A stretch of DNA of 64,000 nt from RBG-16-66-20 sp049651845. Its GTDB lineage: Bacteria; Pseudomonadota; Gammaproteobacteria; Burkholderiales; SG8-39. The notes beneath the pieces were generated by a model. The model ran no database searches and was not told the DNA's origin. It worked only from the letters and a program-made list of their open reading frames with translations. Positions 1 through 8,629 of this stretch are shown one piece after another (the first letter of the stretch is position 1; every line of letters begins with the position of its first letter). The stretch spans positions 48,324 to 112,323 of the forward strand of contig JBASCW010000049.1 of NCBI GenBank assembly GCA_049651845.1. The letters are read 5' to 3'. A program made the position numbers and the translations under genes.

Positions 1-280
1 CGTCGGGACCGAAATGCGGCGGCTCGAACGCGAATATCTGATTTTCTTCATCCAGAATCTTCTGAATTTCGCTCAGTGAAGTCCCGCACCGTGCGGTGAT
101 CACCAGCTCGGTCGGCTCGTAGGCGACGACGCCGGCGCAGCCACGCGTGTCGAGCGGCTCGCCGCGCGGCGCGTTGCCGTAGAAGTCCTTGCTGCCGCCG
201 CCGCGGATGCACAGCGGGCGCTTTTCGGCTGCGGCGCTTCTTATGCTTTCGGAAAGTTCGCTGGGAAATTCAGAGCTCAA
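1..280 (-). CDS. glcE: Glycolate oxidase FAD-binding subunit GlcE (3' end missing)
   Basis: This partial gene runs off the left edge of the window. Read on the minus strand from a TTG at 280-278 it gives about 93 residues with no stop. An N-terminal GGGSKDFYG motif followed by a segment ending IFAFEPPHFGPD is typical of the PCMH FAD-binding domain of GlcE, a subunit of membrane-associated glycolate dehydrogenase that oxidises glycolate to glyoxylate. It starts four bases after the glcD stop, so the two are surely cotranscribed, and glcF would be expected beyond the window. The TTG start is inferred because no ATG or GTG is better placed. Confidence 0.85.
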   Translation of the reverse strand, partial: MSSEFPSELSESIRSAAAEKRPLCIRGGGSKDFYGNAPRGEPLDTRGCAGVVAYEPTELVITARCGTSLSEIQKILDEENQIFAFEPPHFGPD

Positions 281-284
281 GAAC

Positions 285-1769
285 TCAGAACCTCGGCAAA
301 TCCGGCCTGTTCAACTGGCCCGCATGCACGTGCATGCGCCCGAACTCGGCGCAGCGCGCGAGCGTGGGCACCGCCTTGCCGGGGTTGAGCAGCCCCTTCG
401 GATCGAAGACCTGCTTGATGGCATGGAACATCGCCAGCTCCGGGGCCTGGAACTGCACGCACATCTGGTCGATCTTCTCCACGCCCACGCCGTGCTCGCC
501 GGTGATGGTGCCGCCGACCTCGACGCATTTCTCCAGCACTTCGGCGGCGAAGGCCTCGGTGCGCTTGAGCTGCTGCGGGTCGTTGGCGTCGAACAGGATC
601 AGCGGGTGCAGGTTGCCGTCGCCGGCGTGAAACACGTTCGGGCAGCGCAGCCCGTACTTCTTCTCCATGGCGCCGATGAAGTTCAGTACTTCGCCCAGGC
701 GCTTTTTCGGGATCGTGCCGTCCATGCAGTAGTAGTCGGGCGAGATGCGCCCCACCGCGGGGAACGCCGCCTTGCGCCCGGACCAGAAGCGCAGCCGCTC
801 GGCCTCGTCTCGCGATACCGCCAGGCGCGTGGCGCCAGCGGCCGCGAGCACCGCCTTCATGCGCGCGATCTCGTCCTCGACCTCGGCCGCCGTGCCGTCG
901 GACTCGCACAACAGGATCGCCGCGGCCTCCAGGTCGTAGCCGGCGCGCACGAACTGCTCGACCGCCGCGGTGGCCGGCCTGTCCATCATCTCGAGGCCGG
1001 CCGGCACGATGCCCGCGGCGATCACCGCCGCCACCGCGTCGCCCGCCTTCTCCACGTCGTCGAACGACGCCATGATCACGCGCGCGGTCTCGGGCTTGGG
1101 CAGCAGCTTCACGGTGACCTCGGTGGTCACCGCGAGCAGCCCCTCGGAGCCGATCGCAAGCGCGAGCAGGTCGAATCCCGGGGAATCGAGCGCCTCCGAG
1201 CCGAAGTCGACCGGCTCGCCGTCGATGGTGTAGCCGCGCACGCGCAGCACGTTGTGCACGGTGAGGCCGTACTTCAGGCAGTGCACGCCGCCGGAATTCT
1301 CCGCCACGTTGCCGCCGATCGAGCAGGCGATCTGGCTGGAGGGATCCGGCGCGTAGTACAGGCCGAACGGCGCCGCCACGTCGGAGATCGCGGCGTTGCG
1401 CACGCCCGGCTGCACCACCGCGACGCGCGCGACCGGGTCCACGCGCAGCACGCGCATGAACTTGGCGAGCGACAGCAATACGCCGTCGCCCGGTGGCAGC
1501 GCGCCGCCCGAAAGGCCCGTGCCCGCGCCGCGCGGCACCACCGGCACGCCGAGCGCGTGGCAGGTCCTGAGTATCCGCTGCACCTGCTCCTCGGTTTCGG
1601 GCAGCGCCACCACCATCGGCACGCGCCGGTAGGCCGTGAGGCCGTCGCACTCGTAGGGCCGCGTGTCTTCCGCTTCCCAGAGCACCGCGCGCTCGGGCAG
1701 GAATTCCCTGAGCTTTGCAGAGACTTTCCTCTGCAGTGCGAAATCTATTTGAGGTAAGGCGCTGCCCAT
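285..1769 (-). CDS. glcD: Glycolate oxidase subunit GlcD (FAD-linked oxidase)
   Basis: The 494-residue product matches the usual length of GlcD, the FAD-containing catalytic subunit that oxidises glycolate (or D-lactate-like 2-hydroxy acids) to the 2-oxo acid. The PCMH FAD-binding signature PRGAGTGLSGG lies at residues 80-90 and the C-terminal FAD-linked oxidase motif HAGDGNLHP at 381-389. The ATG at 1769 lies inside the end of hyi (25-base overlap) and glcE follows four bases after the stop, so hyi-glcD-glcE form one operon for two-carbon acid use. A D-lactate dehydrogenase role cannot be excluded from sequence alone, but the following glcE favours glycolate. Confidence 0.92.
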   Translation of the reverse strand: MGSALPQIDFALQRKVSAKLREFLPERAVLWEAEDTRPYECDGLTAYRRVPMVVALPETEEQVQRILRTCHALGVPVVPRGAGTGLSGGALPPGDGVLLSLAKFMRVLRVDPVARVAVVQPGVRNAAISDVAAPFGLYYAPDPSSQIACSIGGNVAENSGGVHCLKYGLTVHNVLRVRGYTIDGEPVDFGSEALDSPGFDLLALAIGSEGLLAVTTEVTVKLLPKPETARVIMASFDDVEKAGDAVAAVIAAGIVPAGLEMMDRPATAAVEQFVRAGYDLEAAAILLCESDGTAAEVEDEIARMKAVLAAAGATRLAVSRDEAERLRFWSGRKAAFPAVGRISPDYYCMDGTIPKKRLGEVLNFIGAMEKKYGLRCPNVFHAGDGNLHPLILFDANDPQQLKRTEAFAAEVLEKCVEVGGTITGEHGVGVEKIDQMCVQFQAPELAMFHAIKQVFDPKGLLNPGKAVPTLARCAEFGRMHVHAGQLNRPDLPRF

Positions 1770-2527
1770 TTCAGCCCTTCCGCAGTATCGCCCCTCGGGA
1801 TGTATTCGGCGCCGATCCAGCCCTGGTAGCCCAGCCGGTCGATGTGCGCGAGCAGCCAGGGGAAGTTGATCTCGCCGGTGCCCGGCTCGTTGCGATCGGG
1901 CACGTCGGCGATCTGGATGTGGCCGATGCGCGCGAGCAGCCGCTCGATGGTCTTCGCGAGATCGCCCTCCACGATCTGCATGTGGAAAACATCATATTGC
2001 AGCTGGAGGTTGTCCGCGCCCGCGGCGTCGATCGCCTCGATGGCTTCCTGCGAGCTGTTGAGAAAGAAGCCGGGGATGGTGCGCGGGTTGCAGGGCTCGG
2101 TGAGCAGCGTGAGGCCGGCGGCCTCGAGCTTGCCCGCCGCGTAGCGCAGGTTCTCGACCAGCGTCTCGCGCGCCTTCTCGCGCGCAAGGCTCTCGGGCCG
2201 AACGCCCGCAAGCGCGTTCAGCCGCGGGCAGCCGACCGCCTTGGCGTACTCGATCGCGCGCTCCACGCCCTCGCGGAACTCGCCTGCGCGCGCCGGCTGG
2301 CAGGCGATGCCGCGATCGCCCTTGGCGGCGTCGCCCGCAGGCAGGTTGTGCAGCACCACCTGCAGGCCCGCTTCGCGCGCGCGCTCGGCGATCTCCTGCG
2401 CGCTGCCGAACGGATAGGGGAACTGGTATTCGACATAGCGGAACCCGGCCTTCGCCGCGGCGGCGAAGCGCTCGGCAAACGGCAGTTGCTGGAACAGCAG
2501 CGAAAGATTGGCAGCGAGCTTGGGCAT
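1745..2527 (-). CDS. hyi: Hydroxypyruvate isomerase (Hyi family)
   Basis: A 260-residue TIM-barrel protein of the xylose-isomerase-like family. Hyi interconverts hydroxypyruvate and tartronate semialdehyde in glyoxylate assimilation. Likely metal ligands are E144, D179, Q205 and E241, with H182 nearby, and the family pattern around TEPCNPRTIPGFF is intact. The start is the ATG at 2527, giving a family-typical N terminus (MPKLAANLS); the much longer minus-strand reading frame upstream is antisense to aapJ and aapQ. The gene overlaps glcD by 25 bases and is divergent from aapJ, with only 45 bases between the two starts. Members of this family may also act on other sugar acids (OtnI-like). Confidence 0.88.
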   Translation of the reverse strand: MPKLAANLSLLFQQLPFAERFAAAAKAGFRYVEYQFPYPFGSAQEIAERAREAGLQVVLHNLPAGDAAKGDRGIACQPARAGEFREGVERAIEYAKAVGCPRLNALAGVRPESLAREKARETLVENLRYAAGKLEAAGLTLLTEPCNPRTIPGFFLNSSQEAIEAIDAAGADNLQLQYDVFHMQIVEGDLAKTIERLLARIGHIQIADVPDRNEPGTGEINFPWLLAHIDRLGYQGWIGAEYIPRGDTAEGLKWAAPYLK

Positions 2528-2572
2528 CGGGTTAGCATAGCGCGAAACGCACGCCACATGAGGAGGACGGCC

Positions 2573-3583
2573 ATGAAACCACTGCGCGCGACCGCATTCG
2601 CCCTCGCCTGCATGTTCGCCGCCGGCGGCGCGCACGCGCAATCGACCCTGGAAGCCGTGCAGAAGAAGGGCTTCGTGCAATGCGGCGTCAACGTCGGCCT
2701 GGCCGGGTTCTCGCAGCCCGACTCGCAGGGCGTCTGGAAGGGCATCGACGTCGACCTGTGCCGCGCGGTCGCAGCGGCGGTGTTCGGCGACGCCGGCAAG
2801 GTGCGCTACACGCCGTTGACGGCGCAGCAGCGCTTCACCGCGCTGCAGTCGGGCGAAGTCGACATCCTGTCGCGCAACACCACCTGGACGATCACGCGCG
2901 ACACGAGCCTGGGGCTCAACTTCGTGGGCGTGAGCTACTACGACGGCCAGGGCTTCATGGTGCCGGCGAAAAAGAAGGTGAAGAGCGCAAGGCAGCTCAA
3001 CGGCGCCACAATCTGCGTGCAGCCGGGCACCACCACCGAGCTCAACCTCGCCGACTATTTCCGCACCCACAAGATGAAGTTCAAGCCGGTGGTGATCGAG
3101 AAGCTCGAGGAGGTGCTGAACGCCTATTTCGCGGGCCGCTGCGACGTCTACACCACCGACGTGTCGGGCCTGGTGGCGGTGCGCGCCTCGCGCGCGCCCA
3201 AGCCCGCCGAGCACGTGATCCTGCCCGAGGTGATCTCCAAGGAGCCGCTCGGGCCCGCGGTGCGACACGGCGACGACCGCTGGTTCGACGTCGTCAAGTG
3301 GTCGCTCTACGCGATGATCGAGGCCGAGGAGCTCGAGCTCAGCTCGAAGAACATCGATCAGCAGGCGGGCAGCGCCAACCCCTCGATCCAGCGCTTCGTC
3401 GGCGCCACCGGCGACATCGGCAAGATGCTGGGTCTCGACAACCGCTGGGCGCTCAACATCGTCAAGCAGGTCGGCAACTACGCCGAGTCGTTCGACGTGA
3501 ACCTCAAGCCGCTCGGCTTCGAGCGCGGCCTCAACAGGCTCTGGACCAAGGGCGGGCTGCTCTACGCGCCGCCGATTCGATGA
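2573..3583 (+). CDS. aapJ: General L-amino acid ABC transporter, periplasmic binding protein
   Basis: The 336-residue product has a signal peptide with likely cleavage after AHA near residue 22, then an SBP family 3 fold closely resembling AapJ/BztA (N-terminal segment KKGFVQCGVNVGLAGF; central region with RNTTWTITRD). It captures polar amino acids in the periplasm for an uptake ABC transporter. A strong ribosome site (AGGAGG) precedes the ATG at 2573. The two permease genes follow directly. No ATP-binding gene (aapP) follows in this window. Confidence 0.93.
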   Translation: MKPLRATAFALACMFAAGGAHAQSTLEAVQKKGFVQCGVNVGLAGFSQPDSQGVWKGIDVDLCRAVAAAVFGDAGKVRYTPLTAQQRFTALQSGEVDILSRNTTWTITRDTSLGLNFVGVSYYDGQGFMVPAKKKVKSARQLNGATICVQPGTTTELNLADYFRTHKMKFKPVVIEKLEEVLNAYFAGRCDVYTTDVSGLVAVRASRAPKPAEHVILPEVISKEPLGPAVRHGDDRWFDVVKWSLYAMIEAEELELSSKNIDQQAGSANPSIQRFVGATGDIGKMLGLDNRWALNIVKQVGNYAESFDVNLKPLGFERGLNRLWTKGGLLYAPPIR

Positions 3584-3625
3584 TCGGGCGGTGCGTCCTG
3601 CGATGCGCGCCGCGCGCGCGCTAGC

Positions 3626-4573
3626 TTGAAGCCGCGCGGGCTTGCGCTGCAGGCGGTCGTCGCCGCAGCGCTCGCCCTCGCCGCCTGGATTTTCTACCGC
3701 AACACCGCCGACAACCTCGCCGCGCGCGGCATCGCGAGCGGCTTCGCGTTCCTCTGGCGCGAGGCGGGCTTCGAGATCGGCGAGACCGGCCTGCTCGCCT
3801 ACAGCGCCGCCGACAGCTACCTGCGCGCGCTCGTGGTCGGCCTGGCCAACACCGTGCGCGTCGCCGCGATCGGCATCGTGCTCGCCACGGTGCTGGGCGC
3901 GCTGCTCGGTCTCGCGCGGCTCGCGCCGAACTGGCTGCTCGCCCGGCTTGCCGGCGCCTATGTCGAGGTGGTGCGCAACGTGCCGCTGCTGGTGCAGCTG
4001 TTCTTCTGGTATGCGCTCCTCTCGGAGGGCCTGCCGCCGCCGGCCGAGGCGCTGCAACCCTTTCCCGGCGTCTATGTTTCCAACCGCGGCATCTTCTTCC
4101 CGCTGCCGGGCGATGCGCCCGAGCTCTCCGGCTTCAATTTCGCGGGCGGCGCGGCGCTCAGCCCCGAGTTCGCCACGCTGCTGATCGGGCTCACGACCTA
4201 CACCGCCGGCTTCATCGCCGAGATCGTGCGCGCGGGCATCCTCTCGGTGCCGCGCGGCCAGGTGGACGCGGCGCGCTCGCTCGGCCTCGCGCGCCGGGCC
4301 GAGCTGCGCCACGTGGTGCTGCCGCAGGCGCTGCGCCTGATGGTGCCGCCGATGACCAGCCAGTACCTGAACCTCACCAAGAACAGCTCGCTCGCGGTGG
4401 CGATCGGCTACCCGGACCTGGTGTCGATCGCCAACACCACCATGAACCAGACCGGCCAGGCGATCGAGGGCGTGGCCGTGATCATGGCGGTGTTCCTGAC
4501 CATCAGCCTGTCGATCTCCGCATTCATGAACTGGTACAACCGGCGCGCTGCGCTGCGCGGGCTGGCTGGCTGA
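3626..4573 (+). CDS. aapQ: General L-amino acid ABC transporter permease AapQ
   Basis: A hydrophobic 315-residue His/Glu/Gln-type permease whose N terminus (NTADNLAARGIASGF) and EAA loop region are typical of AapQ/BztB. It forms half of the inner-membrane channel. Several transmembrane helices are evident and the cytoplasmic EAA loop falls near residues 205-230 (VDAARSLGLARRAELRHVVLP). The start is a TTG at 3626, chosen because it gives the expected KPRGLALQ leader. The protein is shorter than the roughly 400 residues I recall for AapQ, apparently through a compact middle periplasmic part rather than a break. It lies 42 bases after aapJ and 8 bases before aapM. Confidence 0.88.
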   Translation: MKPRGLALQAVVAAALALAAWIFYRNTADNLAARGIASGFAFLWREAGFEIGETGLLAYSAADSYLRALVVGLANTVRVAAIGIVLATVLGALLGLARLAPNWLLARLAGAYVEVVRNVPLLVQLFFWYALLSEGLPPPAEALQPFPGVYVSNRGIFFPLPGDAPELSGFNFAGGAALSPEFATLLIGLTTYTAGFIAEIVRAGILSVPRGQVDAARSLGLARRAELRHVVLPQALRLMVPPMTSQYLNLTKNSSLAVAIGYPDLVSIANTTMNQTGQAIEGVAVIMAVFLTISLSISAFMNWYNRRAALRGLAG

Positions 4574-4581
4574 ATGCGCGC

Positions 4582-5625
4582 ATGAGCTGGCTGCGGCGCA
4601 ATCTGTTCTCGAGTTGGCCGAGCGCGCTCGCGACGCTCGCGATCCTCGCGCTCGCGGCGCGCTGGCTGCCGCCGTTCCTCGACTGGGCGCTCTTCGACGC
4701 GGTCTGGCGCGCGCCCGACCCGCGCGCCTGCCGCGAGGCGCAGGGCGCCTGCTGGGCCTTCGTCGCCGAGAAGCACCGCTTCATCCTGTTCGGCACCTAT
4801 CCGTACGAGCAGCACTGGCGCCCGGGGTTCGCCACCGCGGTGCTGCTCGCGCTCTGGGGTTTTTCCTCGTTCGCGCGGTTCTGGCGCTGGTGGTTCGGCG
4901 CGGTCTGGGCCGCGGGCCTGGCGCTCATCGCGCTGCTGATGTGGGGCGGCGTGGCGGGCCTGCCTTATGTGGAGAACGAGCGCTGGGGCGGCCTGATCCT
5001 CACGCTGCTGCTCGCCAGTTTCGGCGTCGCGTTCGCCTTCCCGCTCGCGATCCTGCTCGCGCTCGGGCGCCGCTCGAAGCTGCCGGTGCTGCGCGGCGCG
5101 TGCGTCGCGTACATCGAGCTGATCCGCGGCGTGCCGCTGATCTCGGTGCTGTTCATGGCCTCGGTGATGCTGCCGCTGTTCCTGCCCGGGGGCGTGTCGA
5201 TCGACAAGCTGCTGCGCGCGCAGCTCGCGCTGGTGTTCTTCGCGGCGGCGTATCTCGCCGAGGTGGTGCGCGGGGGCCTGCAGGCGATCCCGCGCCACCA
5301 GTACGAGGCGGCGGCGGCGCTCGGCCTGTCGTACTGGCAGACCATGCTGGGCGTGGTGCTGCCGCAGGCGCTGCGGCTTTCGATCGCGCCGCTCGTGAAC
5401 ACCTTCATCGGCTACTTCAAGGACACCTCGCTGGTGCTGATCATCGGACTGTTCGATCTCCTCAGCACCGTCAAGGTCTCTTTGCAAGATCCGGCCTGGT
5501 CGGGCTTCGGCGTCGAGGCCTATCTTGCGGCGAGCCTCGTGTATTTTGGCTTCTGCTATGCGATGTCGGCCTACAGCCGCGCGCTGGAACGCGCCGGGCC
5601 GGCGAGGCTGCTCGCGCAGACGTGA
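4582..5625 (+). CDS. aapM: General L-amino acid ABC transporter permease AapM
   Basis: The second permease of the AapJQMP-type system, 347 residues, with an N-terminal helix, a Cys-containing periplasmic segment (RACREAQGACWAFV) characteristic of AapM/BztC, further helices and an EAA loop (EAAAALGLSYWQTMLGVVLPQ). It pairs with AapQ. The ATG at 4582 lies 8 bases after the aapQ stop. The next gene is a PuuD-like membrane protein, so the operon lacks the ATPase AapP here and must borrow one encoded elsewhere. Confidence 0.9.
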   Translation: MSWLRRNLFSSWPSALATLAILALAARWLPPFLDWALFDAVWRAPDPRACREAQGACWAFVAEKHRFILFGTYPYEQHWRPGFATAVLLALWGFSSFARFWRWWFGAVWAAGLALIALLMWGGVAGLPYVENERWGGLILTLLLASFGVAFAFPLAILLALGRRSKLPVLRGACVAYIELIRGVPLISVLFMASVMLPLFLPGGVSIDKLLRAQLALVFFAAAYLAEVVRGGLQAIPRHQYEAAAALGLSYWQTMLGVVLPQALRLSIAPLVNTFIGYFKDTSLVLIIGLFDLLSTVKVSLQDPAWSGFGVEAYLAASLVYFGFCYAMSAYSRALERAGPARLLAQT

Positions 5626-5668
5626 TAGACTTTTTATCCTCCGCACAAAACTCGAACGGGAGGCTCGG

Positions 5669-6253
5669 ATGGGCGCATTCTTCCAATCCCTCGGCCGTAC
5701 CATCATCGCCGGCATCGTGATCCTGGCGGTCCTGATGATCGCCGCCGGCACCTTCGGCCGCATGGGCGATCACGCCTACTGGACGTTCTTCATGCGCTGG
5801 CTGCACATCCTCGCCGGCGTGATGTGGATCGGCCTGCTCTGGTACTTCAACTTCGTGCAGACGCCGTCGATGCCGAAGATCCCCGATGAGCACAAGCCCG
5901 CCGTCAGCAAGGTCATCGCGCCGACCGCGCTGTTCTGGTTCCGCTGGGCGGCGCTCGCGACCGTGGTCACCGGCCTGCTGCTCGCCTGGATGCTCGGCTT
6001 CCTCGTGCAGGCGCTCTCGCTCGCGCCGGGCGCGCGCGCGATCGGCATCGGCATGTGGCTCGCGCTGGTGATGGCGTTCAACGTCTGGTTCATCATCTGG
6101 CCGAACCAGAAGAAGGCGCTCGGCATCGTCACGGTGGACGCGACCGCGAAGGCCGCGGCCGCGAAGATGGCCGGCGCGACCTCGCGCTTCAACACCATGC
6201 TGTCGATCCCGATGCTGTACTGCATGGCCGCGCAGTCGCACGGCGGGTTCTGA
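5669..6253 (+). CDS. Urate oxidase N-terminal (PuuD-like) membrane protein
   Basis: A 194-residue integral membrane protein with about four helices. It resembles the membrane domain of PuuD-type urate hydroxylases (DUF989 family): WLHILAGVMWIGLLWYFNFVQ near residues 45-65 and FNVWFIIWPNQKK near 140-152. Proteins with only this domain are common in betaproteobacteria and their function is unsettled; the cytochrome c domain of full PuuD is absent. The ATG at 5669 follows a GGGAGG ribosome site. A small membrane ORF overlaps its stop codon and is probably translationally coupled. Confidence 0.75.
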   Translation: MGAFFQSLGRTIIAGIVILAVLMIAAGTFGRMGDHAYWTFFMRWLHILAGVMWIGLLWYFNFVQTPSMPKIPDEHKPAVSKVIAPTALFWFRWAALATVVTGLLLAWMLGFLVQALSLAPGARAIGIGMWLALVMAFNVWFIIWPNQKKALGIVTVDATAKAAAAKMAGATSRFNTMLSIPMLYCMAAQSHGGF

Positions 6254-6519
6254 CCCACAACGAAAGGCTCTGGAAGATCTGGTGGCTGTGGGGCACCCCC
6301 ATGGCCTGGGCGACGAGCGCGCTGGTGCTCGGCGCAGAAGCCTTCCGCGAGGAAGGGCTGCACGGCACGGGCAACCTGCTCGACGTCGTCCGGCTCGCGC
6401 TCTACTGGTACTGGTGCCGGCTGGCCTGGCAATGCTCCGCAAACGTCGGGCATCCCGCCTGGACCATGCTTTCAAGAGCCGCGCTTGCGTCCGGCTTGCT
6501 CCTCACGACCATGATCTAG
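6250..6519 (+). CDS. Small membrane protein, translationally coupled to the PuuD-like gene
   Basis: An 89-residue hydrophobic protein that I cannot assign to a family. The sequence NERLWKIWWLWGTP followed by a hydrophobic stretch, then LALYWYWCRLAW and a C-terminal hydrophobic segment, suggests two or three membrane helices. No ATG, GTG or TTG sits at the obvious N terminus. A CTG at 6250-6252 overlaps the preceding TGA (6251-6253) and is the likeliest coupled start; an ATG at 6301 would remove the conserved-looking first segment. The amino-acid composition is clearly that of a real membrane protein rather than a shadow frame. Confidence 0.55.
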   Translation: MTHNERLWKIWWLWGTPMAWATSALVLGAEAFREEGLHGTGNLLDVVRLALYWYWCRLAWQCSANVGHPAWTMLSRAALASGLLLTTMI

Positions 6520-6536
6520 CGGCCGGCGGTGGCGTC

Positions 6537-6974
6537 CTAGCGCGGCGCGAGCTTCTCCAGGCCGCCCAGCTTCGCGCCGGGCTTGATGCCGCGCTCGGCG
6601 AACCAGCCCCGGTTCATCTCCAGCGCGTAGCGCGCGGGACGCGCGGCGCAATGCGACTGCTCGCTGCGCGGCTGCATGTCGGCGATGTTGATGATCGCGC
6701 CGCTCTGGTCGATGAACGCCACCGAGAGCGGGATCAGCGTGTTCTTCATCCACATGCAGTGCGCGGCGCTCTCCTCGAACACGAACACCATGCCCGCGTT
6801 CTGCGGCATTGCCTTGCGGTGCATGAGGCCCTGCGAGCGCGTGCTCATGTCGTTCGCGACCTCGGCGCGGATGCGGTGCATGCCGGCGGTCAGGTCCACG
6901 GCAGGCAAGGGCGGCTGCTGCGCGAGCGCGGGCGCAAGCGGCAGCCAGAAGAGGAGCAGGTACGCAAACCGCAT
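6537..6974 (-). CDS. DUF192 exported protein
   Basis: A 145-residue DUF192 family protein with a signal peptide ending at about ALAQ. The family core is present: RSQGLMHRKAMPQNAGMVFV in the middle, the MWMKNTLIPL motif and ALEMNRGWFAERGIKPG near the end. The function of DUF192 proteins is not established; they are small periplasmic or extracellular proteins. The ATG at 6974 is chosen over a TTG two codons upstream. The upstream region carries a terminator belonging to the preceding minus-strand gene, so this gene is probably expressed from its own promoter or by read-through. Confidence 0.88.
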   Translation of the reverse strand: MRFAYLLLFWLPLAPALAQQPPLPAVDLTAGMHRIRAEVANDMSTRSQGLMHRKAMPQNAGMVFVFEESAAHCMWMKNTLIPLSVAFIDQSGAIINIADMQPRSEQSHCAARPARYALEMNRGWFAERGIKPGAKLGGLEKLAPR

Positions 6975-6978
6975 CTGC

Positions 6979-7011
6979 AAAAAAAGAAAAGGCAGGGGCG
7001 CGCCCTGCCTT
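6979..7011 (-). terminator. Rho-independent terminator after the Lys-rich peptide gene
   Basis: A perfect hairpin (GGCAGGG, loop of five, CCCTGCC at 6991-7009) is followed on the minus strand by TTTTCTTTTTTT. It lies 20 bases beyond the stop of the 7032-7202 gene and directly before the DUF192 start. Confidence 0.85.
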
Positions 7012-7031
7012 CTCCCTGAAGTAAGGAAGAC

Positions 7032-7202
7032 TTACTTCTTTTTCTCTTCTTTCTTCTCTTCTTTCTTGGCTTCGGCCTTCTTCTTGCCGTCGTCCTTCTT
7101 CTCCATCTTCTTGTCCTGGGCGCCGGCGTGCGAGGCGGCGATGGCGGACACGCTCACAGCCGCGAACATGGCGGCAACGATCATCGAAAGCAGCTTGGTC
7201 AT
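7032..7202 (-). CDS. Small exported Lys/Glu-rich protein
   Basis: A 56-residue protein: a clear signal peptide (MTKLLSMIVAAMFAAVSVSA, cleavage near AHA at about residue 26) followed by a low-complexity tail made almost wholly of Lys, Glu and Asp, ending EEKKEEKKK. Such short secreted charged peptides are common in betaproteobacteria and have no assigned function. An ATG at 7202, close spacing to a strong terminator (6979-7011) and a signal peptide support it as a genuine short gene. Confidence 0.75.
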   Translation of the reverse strand: MTKLLSMIVAAMFAAVSVSAIAASHAGAQDKKMEKKDDGKKKAEAKKEEKKEEKKK

Positions 7203-7423
7203 TTACAGTCTCCTGAATATGTGGCTTTAAGTTTTTGAACGGGGTGACGCAACGAGTTGCCGCCTCGCCCCGCTGCAAAAAACGCGCGACGCCCAAAGCG
7301 GTTGACCGACCCTCCCGGTACTCTCCCCTCCCTTACTGCAGCTTGCCCTACGCAAGCCATTGTAAACAAAAGAGGATTTACCTTCAAACCATGGTAAGCT
7401 GTTGTTTTATCAGGATTGTCTGC

Positions 7424-8629
7424 GTGCGGAGTCGAAACCCCTCGAAACCCCTGCGGGGGTTCTTCCTCGCGCTCCTCGCGCTCTTCGCGGCTTGCGCGCC
7501 CGCGCTCGCCGCGCCCTACCTGCCGCGCGACGACGCGGCGGTGCTGGAAACGCTGCCGACGCGAGCGACCGATCCCGCGGCAGTGCAACTGCGGCGCCTG
7601 CGAGTCGCGTTCGCGGCCGCGCCCGGCGATGCCGCCGCCGCTGAAGCGCTCGCGGATCGCTACTTCGAACTGGCGATGGCCGAAGGCGACCCGCGCTACG
7701 TGGGCTACGCCGAGGCGGTCCTGCGGCGCTGGCCCGAGGCGCCGGCGACGCCGCCCGGGATCCTCGTGCTGCGCGGCAAGCTGCGCCAGTACCGCCACGA
7801 TTTCGCCGCGGCGATGGCGGATTTCGATCTCGCCCTGCGCGCGGATCCCGCCAACCTCGCCGCGCGCGCCTGGCGCGCCGCGCTGTTCATGGTGCAGGCC
7901 GACTACGACGGTGCGCGCCGGGAATGCGCGCTGCTCGCGCCGCTCACGAACGAGCTGCACGCAACGGCCTGCATGGCCTATGTCGATGCCACGACCGGCC
8001 AGGCGCGCGCCGCCTACGCGCGGTTGAGTGCCGCGCAGGCGCGCGACGCGGGCGGCCATCCGCAACTCCAGCTGTGGGTGCAGACGCGCCTCGCGGAGAT
8101 GGCCTGGCGCGCGGGAGAGTTTGCGGCCGCGGAGCGGCATTTCCGCGCCGGCCTCGCGCTCGGCATCGACGACAACTTCCTGCTCGCCGCTTACGCCGAC
8201 TTCCTGCTCGAGCGCGGGCGCGCCGCGGAGGTGGTGCCGCTGCTCGCCCGCTGGGCGCGTTCGGACACGCTGCTACTGCGCCTTGCGCTCGCGGCGCGCG
8301 CGCTGCGGCTGCCGGAGGCCGAGCGCCATGTGCGCACGCTCGGCGAGCGCTTCGCCGAGGCCGGCCTGCGCGGCGAAAAGCTGCACCAGCAGGAGGAGTC
8401 CCGCTTCCTGCTCGAGCTGCGCGGCGATGCGCGCGCGGCACTTGCGTCGGCCGCCGAGAACTACCGCACGCAGCGCGAGCCACGCGATGCGCAGGTGCTG
8501 ATCGAGGCGGCGCTCGCCGCGCGCGACCCGGCCGCCGCGGCGCCCGCGTTGCAGTGGCTCGAGTCGAGCGGCTACGAGGGCGCGCGCCTGCGCGAGGCCG
8601 CGGCACGCCTGAAGGCGCTCGGAAAGTGA
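7424..8629 (+). CDS. Exported TPR-repeat protein
   Basis: A roughly 401-residue protein with an N-terminal signal sequence (hydrophobic segment FFLALLALFAAC ending ALA) and repeated 34-residue helical hairpins typical of tetratricopeptide repeats (for example ALRADPANLAARAWRAALFM). TPR proteins mediate protein-protein contacts; this one would act in the periplasm or as a lipoprotein (Cys in LFAAC). I prefer the GTG at 7424, which has AGGA eight bases upstream and a proper signal peptide; an ATG at 7391 would add 11 residues. Its stop overlaps the GTG start of the HupE/UreJ-like gene, so the two are coupled. Confidence 0.75.
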   Translation: MRSRNPSKPLRGFFLALLALFAACAPALAAPYLPRDDAAVLETLPTRATDPAAVQLRRLRVAFAAAPGDAAAAEALADRYFELAMAEGDPRYVGYAEAVLRRWPEAPATPPGILVLRGKLRQYRHDFAAAMADFDLALRADPANLAARAWRAALFMVQADYDGARRECALLAPLTNELHATACMAYVDATTGQARAAYARLSAAQARDAGGHPQLQLWVQTRLAEMAWRAGEFAAAERHFRAGLALGIDDNFLLAAYADFLLERGRAAEVVPLLARWARSDTLLLRLALAARALRLPEAERHVRTLGERFAEAGLRGEKLHQQEESRFLLELRGDARAALASAAENYRTQREPRDAQVLIEAALAARDPAAAAPALQWLESSGYEGARLREAAARLKALGK

